From NCBI GenBank assembly GCA_963662175.1, contig OY759222.1, positions 4,756,713 through 4,820,712 of the forward strand: a stretch of DNA of 64,000 bases, read 5' to 3'. Below are positions 9,680 through 23,300 of the stretch, one piece after another; within the stretch, counting starts at the first letter, position 1, and every line of letters starts with the position of its first letter. The notes beneath the pieces are model-generated. The model did not search any database, was not told the DNA's origin, and was given only the letters and a program-made list of their open reading frames with translations. Source of the DNA: Aradus depressus (taxonomy: Eukaryota; Arthropoda; Insecta; Hemiptera; Aradidae). Both the position numbers and the translations under genes were made by a program.

Positions 9680-11266
9680 CTGCAACAGAAGACAAGAGAG
9701 CTACAGAAGAGAAGAGAGGAGACATTCCGGTGAAACCACAACATGTCGGACCATTTACATAACTTCCCCTATACTTCATATTGCTGGGGAAGTAATAGGG
9801 AGAATTATATAGCCGAAAAATATATTATTATAGAGGGCGCCGGTAGCTCAGTGGTTTTATTTATTTATTATTTAAATCCATTAACTCATAAAAGACCTGG
9901 GGGATGATCTAAAAACCCTAATATAAGTGCCTATGGGAAATGACATATCGATGTGAAACTTTATATTGTGGTCCAATAAGGACACCTCCTGTCTGAGAGA
10001 GGGGGAGAGAGGCTTAACAGAAAAACCCTAATAAGTGCCTTCTAATGACATATCAACATGAAATTTAGATTCTATTTTTTATTTCTTTATTTTTTTTTCA
10101 TTCTCTTTTCTTTGTATTTCTTCTCTTTATTCTGAGGGATCTTCTATCTTAATATGTACTTAATATTAATTTATCAAGTTACTGTCATGTCCACTCGTAT
10201 TATTATTCTCATTATTATTGTTGATTATATCTAAATGTATATATATTTACTTTTTCTTCTTATTGATATATGTCTAAGAGAGGGCGCCGGTAGCTCAGTG
10301 GTATGCGTGCTTGCCTTCTGAGCTAAAGGTCGTTCGAACACAAGGTTCGAAACACGGCCGAGGCCCTTAGTTTATTTTATCTGGGAGGTCAAATAAACTT
10401 AAGCACGCCGTCCTTCGGATGGGGCGTTAAGCGATAGTCCCGAGCCTGTACGATGTCAGGTACTAGTTAAAGACCCCTGCCCTAGGTGAGTTATAGAGTT
10501 TTCGACTTATGGAGGTTTTCGACAGGCGGATTTTGATTCGACTTGCAGAGGTTAAGATTCATTCTAACTAATTTTGAGTTAGAGAGGTGAAATTAATAAA
10601 AATTCAAGTTACATATATCAACATTATTTCAAAACATCCTTAAAATAAAAAATACGTAGTATATGTAGGTATTAAAAAAAGTTAGTAATTTTTTTTTGCC
10701 TTAGGTAATTGGTAATCCTATTTATTGTATACTCCTAAATTGTTTTCTAAGAAACAATGGTATACACTGTCGGCTAATTCTTAAAGTCGGTAACTTATTT
10801 TTCTTCGAGCCTTAGAGGTAATAAGTTTCAAATAATGGAGTTGTAAAGGTTGTAAAATAAAACATTGCTATGTTCGAAATACAGAGGTCCAATTTATTTT
10901 TTCGAGTTATAGAGGGAAAATATGTACCAAAATGGCTTGTAGGGACTCACTGATTATTTCGACTAATAGAGGGTTGAGATTTTGAGTAATGGAGGTTTTG
11001 GTGCTTGAAGGGAAAGGAACAAAACTTTTTTTTCTAGTTTTGGAGGTTTTCGACTTATCGAGGTTCGACTTAAAGAGGTTCTACTGTATATACGTTATAT
11101 TCATTAATGGTGATGTTGGCTCAAAAGTTTTCTTCTTAAGAAGTGAAAAGTTGGTTTATTTTTAAGAGAGGCAAAGAGGCAGGTAGATTGTCTTCTGTGA
11201 AGAAGGAGACGGTTTTCATTATCTAAAGTAAACATTGAAGAAAATGAGAAACAAACCTGGATCTGT

Positions 11267-11301
<35 letters not shown>

Positions 11302-14300
11302 ACTTCCTTAGCTGTAACAAGTCTAACGCAAGTTATGTTATCGGTAAAGAACCGGATATTGAAGTCTCAGTTATACGAAAATGTTATAAGTGTATCCAAA
11401 CCTAGGTTTTCAGCCAAATCGACCAAATGGAAAGAGAGAGAGACACCGAGGAGGAGAAGACTACCCTCTTTCTACCTATAAAACAAAATGTCCATGTTCT
11501 ATTTCCATGTCTATCCTTTAACTATCCATCCTGGGTCGTAAATAGAGTTACTTGTACATGACAGAGAGAATAAAACAAAACCTACGTCATAACAAAATTC
11601 AATTTTATGATAAAAGAAAATAATATAGTTAAAATTGTATACACATTTCAAATGATCTTAAAATTTTATTCTGTTACAAGAGGTTTCGTTTATTTAAATT
11701 AATTTTTTTATTGTTTTATTTTTACTTAGTTTTAGTAGAGGGCGCCGGTAGCTCAGTGGTATGCGTGCTTGCCTTCTGAGTTCAAGATTGTGGGTTCGAA
11801 ACCCGACCGAGGCCCTTAGTTTATTTTATATGGGAGGTAAAATAAACTTAAGCACGCCGTCCTTCGGATGGGACGTTAAGCGATGGAGCCTGTACGATGT
11901 AAGGTAGGTACTCGTTAAAGACCGCTGCCCTAGGTGAATAAAAATTTAGGACTCTCATAGTAGAGTCGGGCTCATGTCCACCAGAGTGACAAAAGAGCGC
12001 TTTGGTAGTAGGCGATATGACCTCGTAGTTAAAGCCCGGGCATGAGTCATAATAACCAACCTAACCTTAGTTTTAGCGTATATAGAAATCTCAGCGCCGA
12101 AGCTTGGCATACATTATAGAAGTCAGTTTTTATCGTCCAGAGCCCAGTTGTTATATTTCCTATTATTATACTCATTTATTTTCTATTATTTATTTATTCA
12201 TTTTATTATATTTTTTATTATTCCTATTATTTATTTAATTATTAATATTAATTTATTTTTCCAGAACATCTGCAGCCTTCAGAGTGAGAAGACTGCCCCA
12301 TCTACCTATAAAACAAAATGTCCATGTTCTATTTCCATGACTATCCTGGGTCGTAAACAGAGTTACTTGCATCTGACAGAGAGTGCAGTACTCGGTATTC
12401 CTCCCAACTTACATTTGATACCTAACTGTTTAAGTATCTAAGTTAGTTTGAAACTTGATCCATTTTTATGACGTAACCTATTACTTACCTTGAGTATTCA
12501 GAAATATAAAGCATTAATCGATGAATAAAAATAATGTTTCTACCTCCAAAATATCTGCAGAGGAATATTGAGGAATATAAAATAAATATCTCACAGCTGG
12601 CCGACCACAACTCGATTACCAAGTCAAATTGTTCATATTGATGGTCAGCAATAAAACGACTTTTTGTTCATACAAGGATAAGCGGATATGGTCGACCATC
12701 AGGCAGGAAAAAGGGGTAGCTTAACACAAAAACTCCAATATCTGCTAAACTAATGAATGTATCGACATGAAATTTTATATGCGATATTCCAGACCCAATA
12801 AGGACGACACATATCAATTTTCAGCCAAATCAACTTAAAATAAGGGGGCTGTATTCAAAAAAATGTAATAACTGTTCATGTAAATGTCATATCTACATGA
12901 AATTAAATCCGGATCCACGACAAGAATAAGGACACCTGTCAATTTTCAACATTGTATCAACAGGAATTTTAGTATAAAGATGTATTGTTTATAATTAAAC
13001 TAACGGTATAAACAATTTTAAATTTGGTTCAATCCTCTCCGAAATATTTTAAATGACTCTTATATATTTGATAGTAAGTGTTTGCAAAAACCCGAAAAAG
13101 TCATCTTTCTTTATTTTGAAGGTATACTGTTAATCGAGATCTATATTTTTTAATATTGCCAAGTACAGTAGAGTCCCGATTATCCAGACATCCGGTTAAT
13201 CAGGACGGGATTTAAAAAAACTAATTAAAATTTAGTAAAGTAAAAATTTAATTTAGCTAGCGGTAAGTACATACTTGAAATAATTCAAAGAGAGGGTTTG
13301 ACCTGACTTACTCAGTTAGCTACGATGAAAAAGTGCCGACAAAGAAGACGGCGCGCTAAATATTTACCCTAATATTAAAAATTTATCCTGTGCATTTTAC
13401 AGCAAATTCCTTTTAATCCGGACGGGGTCCGGTCCCATCTAGTCCGGATTAGCGGGACTCTACTGTATAACAGTTTTAAGTGAAAAAAATTGTTCTAGTA
13501 TAAGTTCAGATAAAATCTGTATTTGTTACTGAGAGTGGTAACTGTTCAGATAAATTAGGACTCCCACAGTAGAGCATCCAGGAAGGATATAATAACATTG
13601 AATGCTTAGGTCCCTAGGTATCCATCAGTTCAGCCAGTATGTTACAGTAGTCCTTCAACAGTCGCAAATTTCACATTTCGAACACTAATTTCTGACAACT
13701 GTTTTTATTTATTTAAGTCTTTCTAAAAGTTTTTCCCTTGACATAGAATGGATTAGGTATGGTTTTATGACTCATGCCCGGGCTTTAACTACGAGGTCAT
13801 ATCGCCTACTACCAGAGCGCTCTTTCGTCACTCTGGTGGACATGAGCCCGACTCCACTGTAGGAGTCCTACATTTTGCCTACCCTAAATTTTTATTCACC
13901 TAGGGCAGGGGACTTTAACGAGTACCTGACATCGTACAAGCTCGGGACCATCGCTTAACGTCACATCCGAAGGTTTAAGTTTATTTTACCTCCCTGATAA
14001 AATAAACTAAGGGCCTCGGCCGGGTTTCGAACCCACGATCTTGAGCTCAGAAGTCAAGCACGCATACCACTGAGCTACCGGCGCCCTCGACATAGAATGG
14101 TTTTTCTATTATCTAAACGTTTTTACCTTATAAGATGCTCTATATGCTCTTACCGTGTTCTCCACAATGACGTCTGGGTAGGGGATGACAAGCCGGTACC
14201 AGAGCAGCCACAGGAGGTTGTTGAAACCGAACGATGTAAACAGGTTCATGTGAAGTGTATTCCGAGGACATCGTAACGACCTGAAACATTACACAGTCAC

Positions 14301-17300
14301 ACATGACATAAAACAGTTATAATTTCATAGGTCAATAAGAAAAACTTTTATTTTTCGATCCTGCTTTGGTCGATCTGTTTATCTGTTAATCAATCCAAAA
14401 AGTGAAACTATAAAGAAAAAAAGTCGTAGGTGAATCAATCATCAAAAATTGGTGCAGAGGGAAGGGGGGGGGGGGGGAGGGTTAGGGGGGGCTCAACACA
14501 AAAACTAATAACTGCAATTAGACCCTTTTGAAGTTCAACTCATCAATTCAAGTTCTTTTTGTATGTCGGAAGTTATCGTGCTCAAAGACACATAATATAG
14601 GCACATTTTTTTTTTTTTTCATATTTGAAATATAGAAGTCGGAAAACATGAAATTCCGTTGAAAATTCGAATTCGAAGTTATGACAGATTACATAACTTC
14701 CCCTATACTTCTCGGCTGGGGAAGTAAAAAAAAAAACAAAAAAAAAAAACAGGATGAAGTCAATTATGTCCTACCTAATATGAATATAAATTTGCATATA
14801 AATAGGTGATTTGGGAGGAACAGGTCCCAATGAATATAATCTAAAACCAATATTAGAGTATTAGGGAATATTTCGGAAGGGAAAGTAATGAGAAAAATAT
14901 TACTTCAATTTTACTTTTGGGGGGGGGGGGGTCGACTGATAAAAGTGCGTACGTACAGAAGCTGATGGCAGTTACCCGTTTACATGGAGAGAGATCAACA
15001 AATGACGAAGTTAGAATCAAAATGGTCCAAGTGACATTTTTGAACATTTTTCGTTTACCCATAATCGGGTACAAAAATGATAGTTCTGTTCAGGAAAAAA
15101 GTTGTACAAGTCAAATCATAGCCAGTGCTGAGATCTAGTGGCAAATCACTTATACCATTTTGGTGACATGAACAAGTAACTTAAACATAACAATAGTGAC
15201 CTTGAAATTAAGATTTTTATTATATTTTATGGTTTGCTAACAGCAACTTTCACCATAAAAGCAGAAGACAAAATATTTCCGGTTTCGATAAATTATATAC
15301 TTTTTAAATCAGTTAAGAACTTAATGCACACTTTCTTCAATAGTTTTAAAAATGTCACTTAGACCATTTTGATTCTAAACCCGTCAATTTGTTTTTATCT
15401 CTCATACTCGTATCTGTAAAACACTGAGTTCCGTTTGCTTCTTACTTCGTAATGTTAAACAGATTGTGCCAAAGGAAAAGCCTATTTCCATTCCATAATC
15501 AATTATGGTTTAATACAATGAAGTATCTTGTTGCTTGAGTATTTATATTTTTATCTGGGAGGTGAAAAAACCTTGAGGCCGCCATCCTTCGGAACGTTAA
15601 GCGAGGTAGTACTATATCACTCGTTAATGACCCCTTATTCTAGGTAAATAAACCTAGGAAGGCAAAATTTAGTAGTCCCACTATAGTCGGGCTCATGTCC
15701 ACCAGAGCGATGAAAGAGCGCTCTGGTAGTAGGCGATATGTCCTCGTAGTCAAAGAGTCATTATAACTAATAACTAACTATAATGTACGGTAATGAAGAT
15801 AGGATTGTCTTCATCAGAACTGCTTGCTTCGATACGAAATAGATCGAAACTCATGATGTTCAGACAGCAACAATATAGTTGTGAATTGTTCTGGATGCCC
15901 CCAGAGAAGGGAGATGCGGTCGGCAGATCTCCACATGTGCGTCTCGGTGAACTCCGCATGTCTAGGGGTCCAGCTTTTGCTAGTGTGCCCGGTAGGTATG
16001 TAAAACTATCGATAGTTGGCGTTATCGATATTTTCGATACTATCGGCGTTATACTATCAATACTATCGATATTGGCCTGCAGCTGAAGGAGCGCAAGATA
16101 TATAGTAACTGTGGCAAGAAACTGCAGAAGGTATTGGTGAAGAGAGTCGATGAAAGATTACTTCATTATAAGCAGCGCACTGTCTGTAGGATAGCCATTC
16201 TTCTCGATTTAAGAAAAAAAGAAGCTTTTCGGCAAGGTAGCCATGCAACCAGTGTTTGTAATCAAATCGTCAGAGAAATCGAGGCTGCAAATGAAACAAG
16301 ACAGTCAGAGGAGTGCTCCAGGCCATTCCCAGGAAACATCAATATCTACTGTTACTACCAAATCTGACAAAACAGGAAAACCTTGTAGCTTATTTCTATT
16401 CCTGAAAAAAAATTCTGCAGCTCGTGATGATGCCACCACTTCTTATCACTCAGATGTACTGATTATATGGAGGCAGTAGGTACATTGAAAAACGACTCCT
16501 TGATGACAAAGATGATCCCCTTAAGTTTTGGGAAGAGAAGATGCAATGCTGGGAGGCTTTAGGAGACGTGGCCTGCCGGTACAGTAAAACCTCTTTAAGT
16601 CGAACCTCGATAAGTCGAAAACCTCCAAAACTCAAAAAAAAAGTTTTGTTTCTTTCCCTTCAAGCCCCAAAACCTCCATTCCTCGAAATCTCAACCCTCT
16701 ATTAGTCGAAATAATCAGTGAGTCCCTACAAGCCATTTTGGCACATATTTTCCCTCTATAACTCGAAAAAATAAATTGGACCTCTGTATCTCGAACATAG
16801 CAATGTTTTATTTTACAACCTTTACAACTCGATTATTTAACTTACTACCGAAGAAAAATAAGTTACCGACTTTAAGAATTTGCCGACAATGTACACCATT
16901 GTTTCTTAGAAAACAATTTAGGAGTATTCAATAAATAGGATTACCAATTATCTAAAGCAAAAAAAAATTGCTGACTTTTTTTAATACCTACATATACTAC
17001 GTATTTTTTTATTTTAAGGATGTTTTGAAATAATGTTGATTTATAATAAATATAAATATGTTTGTTACCTCTGTAACTTGAATTTTTATAACTCTATATA
17101 AATCGAATTTTTTGGCGTCTCCCTTGATGTTCGACTTATAGAGGTTCTACTGTATTTTTCCGTGCCAACAACATCAACACCGGCGGAAAGATACATGTGT
17201 GCATACAAGAGGATAGAGTGACTTGATTGATGTGACTTCTGCTTAATAACTAATTCGATAGTACTATCGATATTGACATCGATAGTTTTACACCCCTAAT

Positions 17301-20300
17301 GCCCGGGGACTTCTGCATGCCTTAGAGATCCTGTTCTTGCTAGTGTGTCCAGGGACCTCCGCATGCCTAGGGATCCCGCTCCTGCTAATCCGCCTGGTTC
17401 TTTAGGGAACCTTTCTTGTAAATCCTAAATGTAAATTATGGAAATCAAGTTGAGCTGGTAGGAAGCTATAGGCGTGTAAACTAATTTTAACGAAGGGGGG
17501 GGGGGGGGGGGGTCTCATTTGAATTTCGGACATGTGAAAAAAAAAAAATGACAAGGGGACTACATATTCAAAAGAAATGAAGATATCTGAAGCCTGTGCT
17601 GGATCCAGCATACACCTCTCAAGGCGGCCAATCTAACCGTGAGCCAATCTGGGCATTCTTTTGAAGAGAAAATTGAAAAGAAATTTCATCAATTCTCATA
17701 ATAAATTTCGTGTTGACATCACAAATTATTACTATTACATTAATGCAGACTTGTGATGTTCATGCATGTCAGTCTTCGCTCGGCTATCTGAGGAGCATAT
17801 ACATATTGCATTACCCGTGCAATCAGTAACGTGATCCTCTTGTATGCATCTCAGTATAGATATGACTTCTGATTGAAGGAACGTAGCATGTTCACCTAAC
17901 GGTGAGTGACAGATACAGGGGTGGGGGGGATAAAAGCAGAATCCCCCCCCCCCCCTCCCTCTAGTGCAGAGGCTCATAAGTCAGTTTCGTTAAGGACAAA
18001 GAAAAATGCACTTTAAATTGTGAAAGACGTCCTAGTGATGCCCGAAGGACCTCTTGCCTTTACTATTATAATAATATTTCAGTCTTGATTATTAATTCAC
18101 GCGCTTCGTCAAAACAGCCAAAATATTATTCTCCTTGTCCTTCATCCTTCCAAATCTACCTGCTAAGAGGCCAGGAGAATAGATTCCGGCTCTTGACTGG
18201 TCTTTCATTCTAGAATTATCTGTTTTAATAAAATATAAACAGGTTTATTCTTAATTATAAAAAAATATTAATATATATATTAAGGGCTGAGGCCCTTAGT
18301 TTATTTTATCTGGGAAGTAAAAAAAATTCTAAAAAATGTTTAGAATTTAAACACATATGCCTTGTATAATAATTAATAAAAGATAAATAAATATAAATTT
18401 ACTATAGGGGCGCCGGTAGCTCAGTGGTATGCGTACTTGACTTCTGAGCTCAAGGTTGTGGGTTCGTAGCCCGACCGAGGCCCTTAGTTTATTTTATCTG
18501 GGAGGTAAAATAAACTTAAGCATGCCGTCCTTCGGATGGGACGTTAAGCGATGGTCCCGAGCCTGTACGATGTCAGTTACTCGTTAAAGACTCCTGCCCT
18601 AGGTGAATATAAATTTAGGGTAGGCAAAATTTAGGACTCCCATAGTAGAGTCGGGCTCATGTCCACCAGAGTGACGAAAGAGCGCTCTGGTAGTTGGCGA
18701 TATGACCTCGAAGTTAAAAGCCCGGGTATGAGTCATACAACCTAACCTAAATTTATTTATATTTCTTTAAGATAAATCTTCTTTCAGAACGATATTTCGG
18801 GGTGATTACGACTTTCCATTCCATTGACCTATTAACTTCGTTTCTGCACTGGTTGCCATGGTGACCTTATGTTTACATTATACTGTATAAGACACCAAGA
18901 AGACCTCTATTGAAAGAGGTTATTATTTTGATCATACATAATACATTATTTTACTTTAACTCAGGTAGAAACTTATGAATATTGATCGTTAAAAGCGGTG
19001 GAGGTTTCATTGTTCTTTTTATTAAATATATTCATAACGGTTGAAATAATATTCCATTTTCAGGAAGATTTTCTGTCCAAATTGGACTGAATATTTCCCC
19101 CAAATGTTAAGCCGTTCTACGTGTTTCTATTCAAATGAGTACAAAACGTTTAAAAATAAAAAGAACATTCATAAAACAATAAACGACAAAACAAACTGTC
19201 TCAAAAATGAACAATTTGGTGCACACAGAGACAACATTTACATTATTCTTTTTTGTTTTAATATTATTAAATTTATTTAAAGACATTATACCATAAATAA
19301 ATGGAGTTTATAGCTGTAATGATTAACAGAACAAGACCTCGACAAGAAGCTAGAAACAGGACATGACTTACGACCATTATAATGGTCGCTTTTCGAACGG
19401 GAGTTATCGAATCGACAAAAACTAAATTGTTACACCTATCTTCTCCAACGATTCTGGAGAAAGACTTCGAACTTTAAAAGAATACACGTAGACATATGTA
19501 TCAATCCAAGATTGATCACAAAATGCTCACCAATACACAACAAGACTTAACACCATAAACAGTTCATTATCAGACACAGACATAAACAGGGGCGTAGCCA
19601 GGATTTTGAGCGGGGGGGGGGGGGGGGGGGCAAAGTTAGAAAGTTAGGCAAAGAGGTTGGGGGGTATAGACTCCCGGGAGCACAGCCCGCAGTTTCCGTG
19701 GTTAGCGTTGCAGACTTTTTTCATACTTAAGTTGACTTTATGAGCAGTTAAAATGCAAAACGCAGCAGCAGCAAATGCACGCTGTAGTTTCTGTGCTAGA
19801 ATTAAATTACTCACATCCAATAGCGTATATTTGCTGCTGCTGCGCTCTGCATTTTTACTGCGCATGTAAAATCAGCCTTAAGAGTATAAAGTATAACATA
19901 AATGACGATTTTGAGCGACGAAACGAAATGATCGAATTTATATATATTTAAATAAATGTAATATGACTTGTTTTGTACATGTACATTTATTAGACGATGA
20001 GATTAGGAACAAGGTTATGTACATTTATGTAACAGCTTACCCCCCTCCTGGCTACGCCCCTGGACATAAACACAATACACCTCGACTCTAAGTCATGATA
20101 TAAGGGCTTGAAGAAGGAAATGATTGGTTTCCGAATCAATGGCGAAATTCGGAGTTTCTTCTTTACAAAAAACAGTATCTTGACTTTCCTCAACATTCAC
20201 GAATACCAACGTTTCAACAACAACATTTATTTACTCCCTTTTACCCCAATTTACCCCCTACAACCCCCAAAGAAGGTTACAGACAGTTTGCCGTAGAGAT

Positions 20301-23300
20301 CTGTTATGAAGTGATGCCATGAGGATTCACCGCTGTCTCTTTTTTCTCCCTTAAGCTTTTCATGTTTCTTTTTTTTCTCTTTTTACTATTTTCTTTTTCT
20401 GTTTTCCCTGTTTATATGTAAGCCCAGCCGCTGGTTGTGCAATTTATTTTATTGTACCTACCTTAAAGAAAACAAAAAATAAATATATACCACTATATAA
20501 AGAGAGAAAGTTTGTTCGTGTATTTGAGGTAATCTTGAAAATTACTCAACCGATTTGGATAATTCTTTCACTGTTGGGAAACTTATTTTTTCCTTATGTA
20601 GCCATTTTCACGCTTTATCAAAAGAGACCTGAGCAGTGATGGTTAAAGTGAAGCAATTCGGCGGAGAAATGGTCGTTCGGGCGCCATTTATTACAGAAGA
20701 TATAGTAGAGTCCCGCTAATCCGGACTAAATGGGATCGGACCCCGTCCGGATCGCCGAAAGTCCGGATTAAACGGAATTTTTTGTATAATGCACATGATA
20801 AATATTTTAAAATATTTTTTTGTCGCCACTTTTTCATCGTAGCCAACTGAGTAAGTCAAGTCAAACCCTCTCTTTGAATTATTTCCTTACTTACCGCTCT
20901 CTAAATTAAATTTTTAGTTTACTAAATTTTAATTAGTTTTTTTTAAAAATCCCGTCCGGATTAACCGGATGTCCGGATAATCGGTGTCCGGATTAGCGGG
21001 ACTCTAAGTATGTAAGTTGGCAATAAAAAGTTCAACGAATAATTCCGAAGTGGGGGGGGGGGGGGGGGGGGGGGCAATATAAAATAGTTCTTTAAGTAAC
21101 TTTAACTTTAACGGATGAATATTTGATGTATCTATATATATATATTGGGAGGAGGAAAGCGCTGCTAATATAGATTCCGAGTTTCGAATTGAACATTGAG
21201 TTAGTTATTATGACTCATGCCCGGGCTTTAACTACGAGGTCATATCGATTCTACCAGAGCGCTCTGTTGAACATGAGCCCTACTTTACTGTGGAAGTTCT
21301 AAATTTAATCACCTAGGGTAACTATGAAGAGTACCTGACATCGTACAGGCTCGGAACCATCTGAAGGAAGGCTTGCGCAAGGATTTTTCCTCTCTCAGAT
21401 AAAAAAAAACCTAGAAGCCTCGCCCGGATTTCGAACCTGCGATTTTTAGCTCAGTAGGCAAGCACGCTATCTCTGAGCTACCGGCGCCCTTTAAACACTG
21501 AATATGACATCGTTATAAAGGTCTTATGTAGACCTTTAGCATAATTTTTCATTTATGTTGAGGGGGGGGGGGGGGAAGAGTATCACAAATTACCGAACTC
21601 AAAAAATGATTGAAAATTTCAACTTATTCCTAAAATCATTGTAGCTTTAAGTATTGTATACAATACTTCCAGAAGATGGCTTTATTATTACTATTGTTTT
21701 TCTTATTATGTTTTCAGTTTAGAAAATTTCAGATGTTCAAATATACGCGGCGGTAAAGAGGGATACTAAAAGTGTAATGAAACAAGTCCCCCAACCCAAC
21801 TCGACATAAGCAAGTCACTCGCCATACCCGACATAAGCAACCACCCCCACCCCTTCTCCGACATAAGCCACCCCCTTCCAAAATAAGCAAGATAGAGGGA
21901 AATTTAACTTTAACAAAGTTAAGTAATCATTTATTTTAGCTTGTTGTCTTTCATTAATCATCATTTGTTTTTTTATTAATTCTCGCTCTTTTTATGAGAA
22001 TTTTGTAGCACAAACGTCAAAGAAAAAACCCTTATAAATAAATAAAACAAACTTTTAGAAAATATTGTCTGTTACATAAGAAATGTATACATTAACTACC
22101 AGTATCGGCAAGTTGGTGCAAACCGTACTTATAGGTACATCAAGTAAACTGGGTTACAGCTGCTGAAATGAAATTCCACCACAGAATAGTTGGCAAAACA
22201 AGAAGAGACTGCGTAAGGAATGAGAGGATCCGGGAGGGATCTGTAGTGCCATCCATGAAGCAAACAATGAAGAAGAGGCAACTCAATTGATTTGAACAGG
22301 ATGCGGGGGACAGAGGACCCAGGAAGATCATGGAAGCAAGACCTGTAGGAAGGAGACAACACGAGAGAGGCTAGGGCAGGACATGAGAAGAGCGCTCTTG
22401 TCCCAGACAGAGGCGATTGGAAGAAGAGGACCGAGGTACTCCATGCCGAGAGGTACCCGGAGATAGGGAAAGAAGAAGAAGAAATCCCAGACCCTTCCTA
22501 CCTACCTGACTTACGTATAAGAACGGTTCCCATTCGGCAAATGCCGGAACATCTATACATTTTTTTGTGGAATAGACAATATTTTTAAAAAAAAAGTAGT
22601 TTGTTTTATTGATCCAAGTTCCCATAATATGTCCGCATGTCTCAACGTAGAAGCTGCAAAACTCACGTGTCCTTGGAACATGCCCAGGCATTAACTACGA
22701 GGTCATATCACCTACTCCCAGAGCGCTCTTTTGTCCCCTTTGGAGGACATGAGACCGTGCTCCAAAGAGACGAAAAAACGCTCTGGTTGTAGGCGATATG
22801 ACCGTCAAGTTAAAGCCCGAGCATGGATCACAATAACTGACTAACTCTATTGCATATGGATCAACTCTAGGTTAGTAAGTTAGTGTGACTCATGCCCGGG
22901 CTTTAACAACTAGGTTATATCCGCAATTACCAAAGAGCTCTTTCGTCGCTCTGGTGGGTATAAGCCCCAAAGTGGGAGTCCTAAATTTTGCCTACCCAGA
23001 TTTAGTTACCCAAGATAAGGGAGGGTTCTTTAACGAGTACTTGACATCCCACAGACTCTCCTACCTCTTAATCCCCCGAAGGACGGCGTGCTCAAGGTAT
23101 TTTTACTTCCAATACAAAAACCCAATGCCCTCGACCGGGTTACGTACCCGCGGTCTTAAGCTCAGTAGGCTAGCATGTTACCTCTGAACAACCGGCGCCC
23201 TCATAGAAGATAGCTAATGTATCTAGGAGGTAGTGGATGTTGAGTATTCTGGAGAGCGGTCCTCCTCCGCTCCAGCTCCAGCTCCAGGGAGTGTCCCCTC

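Larger units (their letters stand above)
15993..17298 (+). mobile_element. hAT transposon, internally deleted, with 8-bp target duplication
   Basis: Ends TAGGTATGTAAAACTATCGA and GATAGTTTTACACCCCTA are inverted repeats with subterminal TATCGATA copies. They are flanked by GTGCCCGG/ATGCCCGG (15985-15992, 17299-17306), the 8-bp signature of hAT. Between them lies a transposase remnant and a nested MITE. Confidence 0.92.
15945..17390 (+). repeat. About 46-bp tandem repeat x3, interrupted by a hAT element
   Basis: One unit (GAACTCCGCATGTCTAGGGG...GCTAGTGTGCCCGG) lies left of the hAT element and two units (GACTTCTGCATGCCTTAGAG...; GACCTCCGCATGCCTAGGGA...) lie right of it. The transposon landed at a unit border, which also supplied its target site. 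Confidence 0.75.

Noticed and set aside
9345..9779. 144-codon minus frame over the TM3-TM4 exon
   Set aside because: Shifted frame running through both splice sites; the phase-consistent frame is the receptor one.
12148..12441. 97-codon Ile/Phe/Tyr-rich frame
   Set aside because: Translation of TTATTAT low complexity; looks like membrane segments only by composition.
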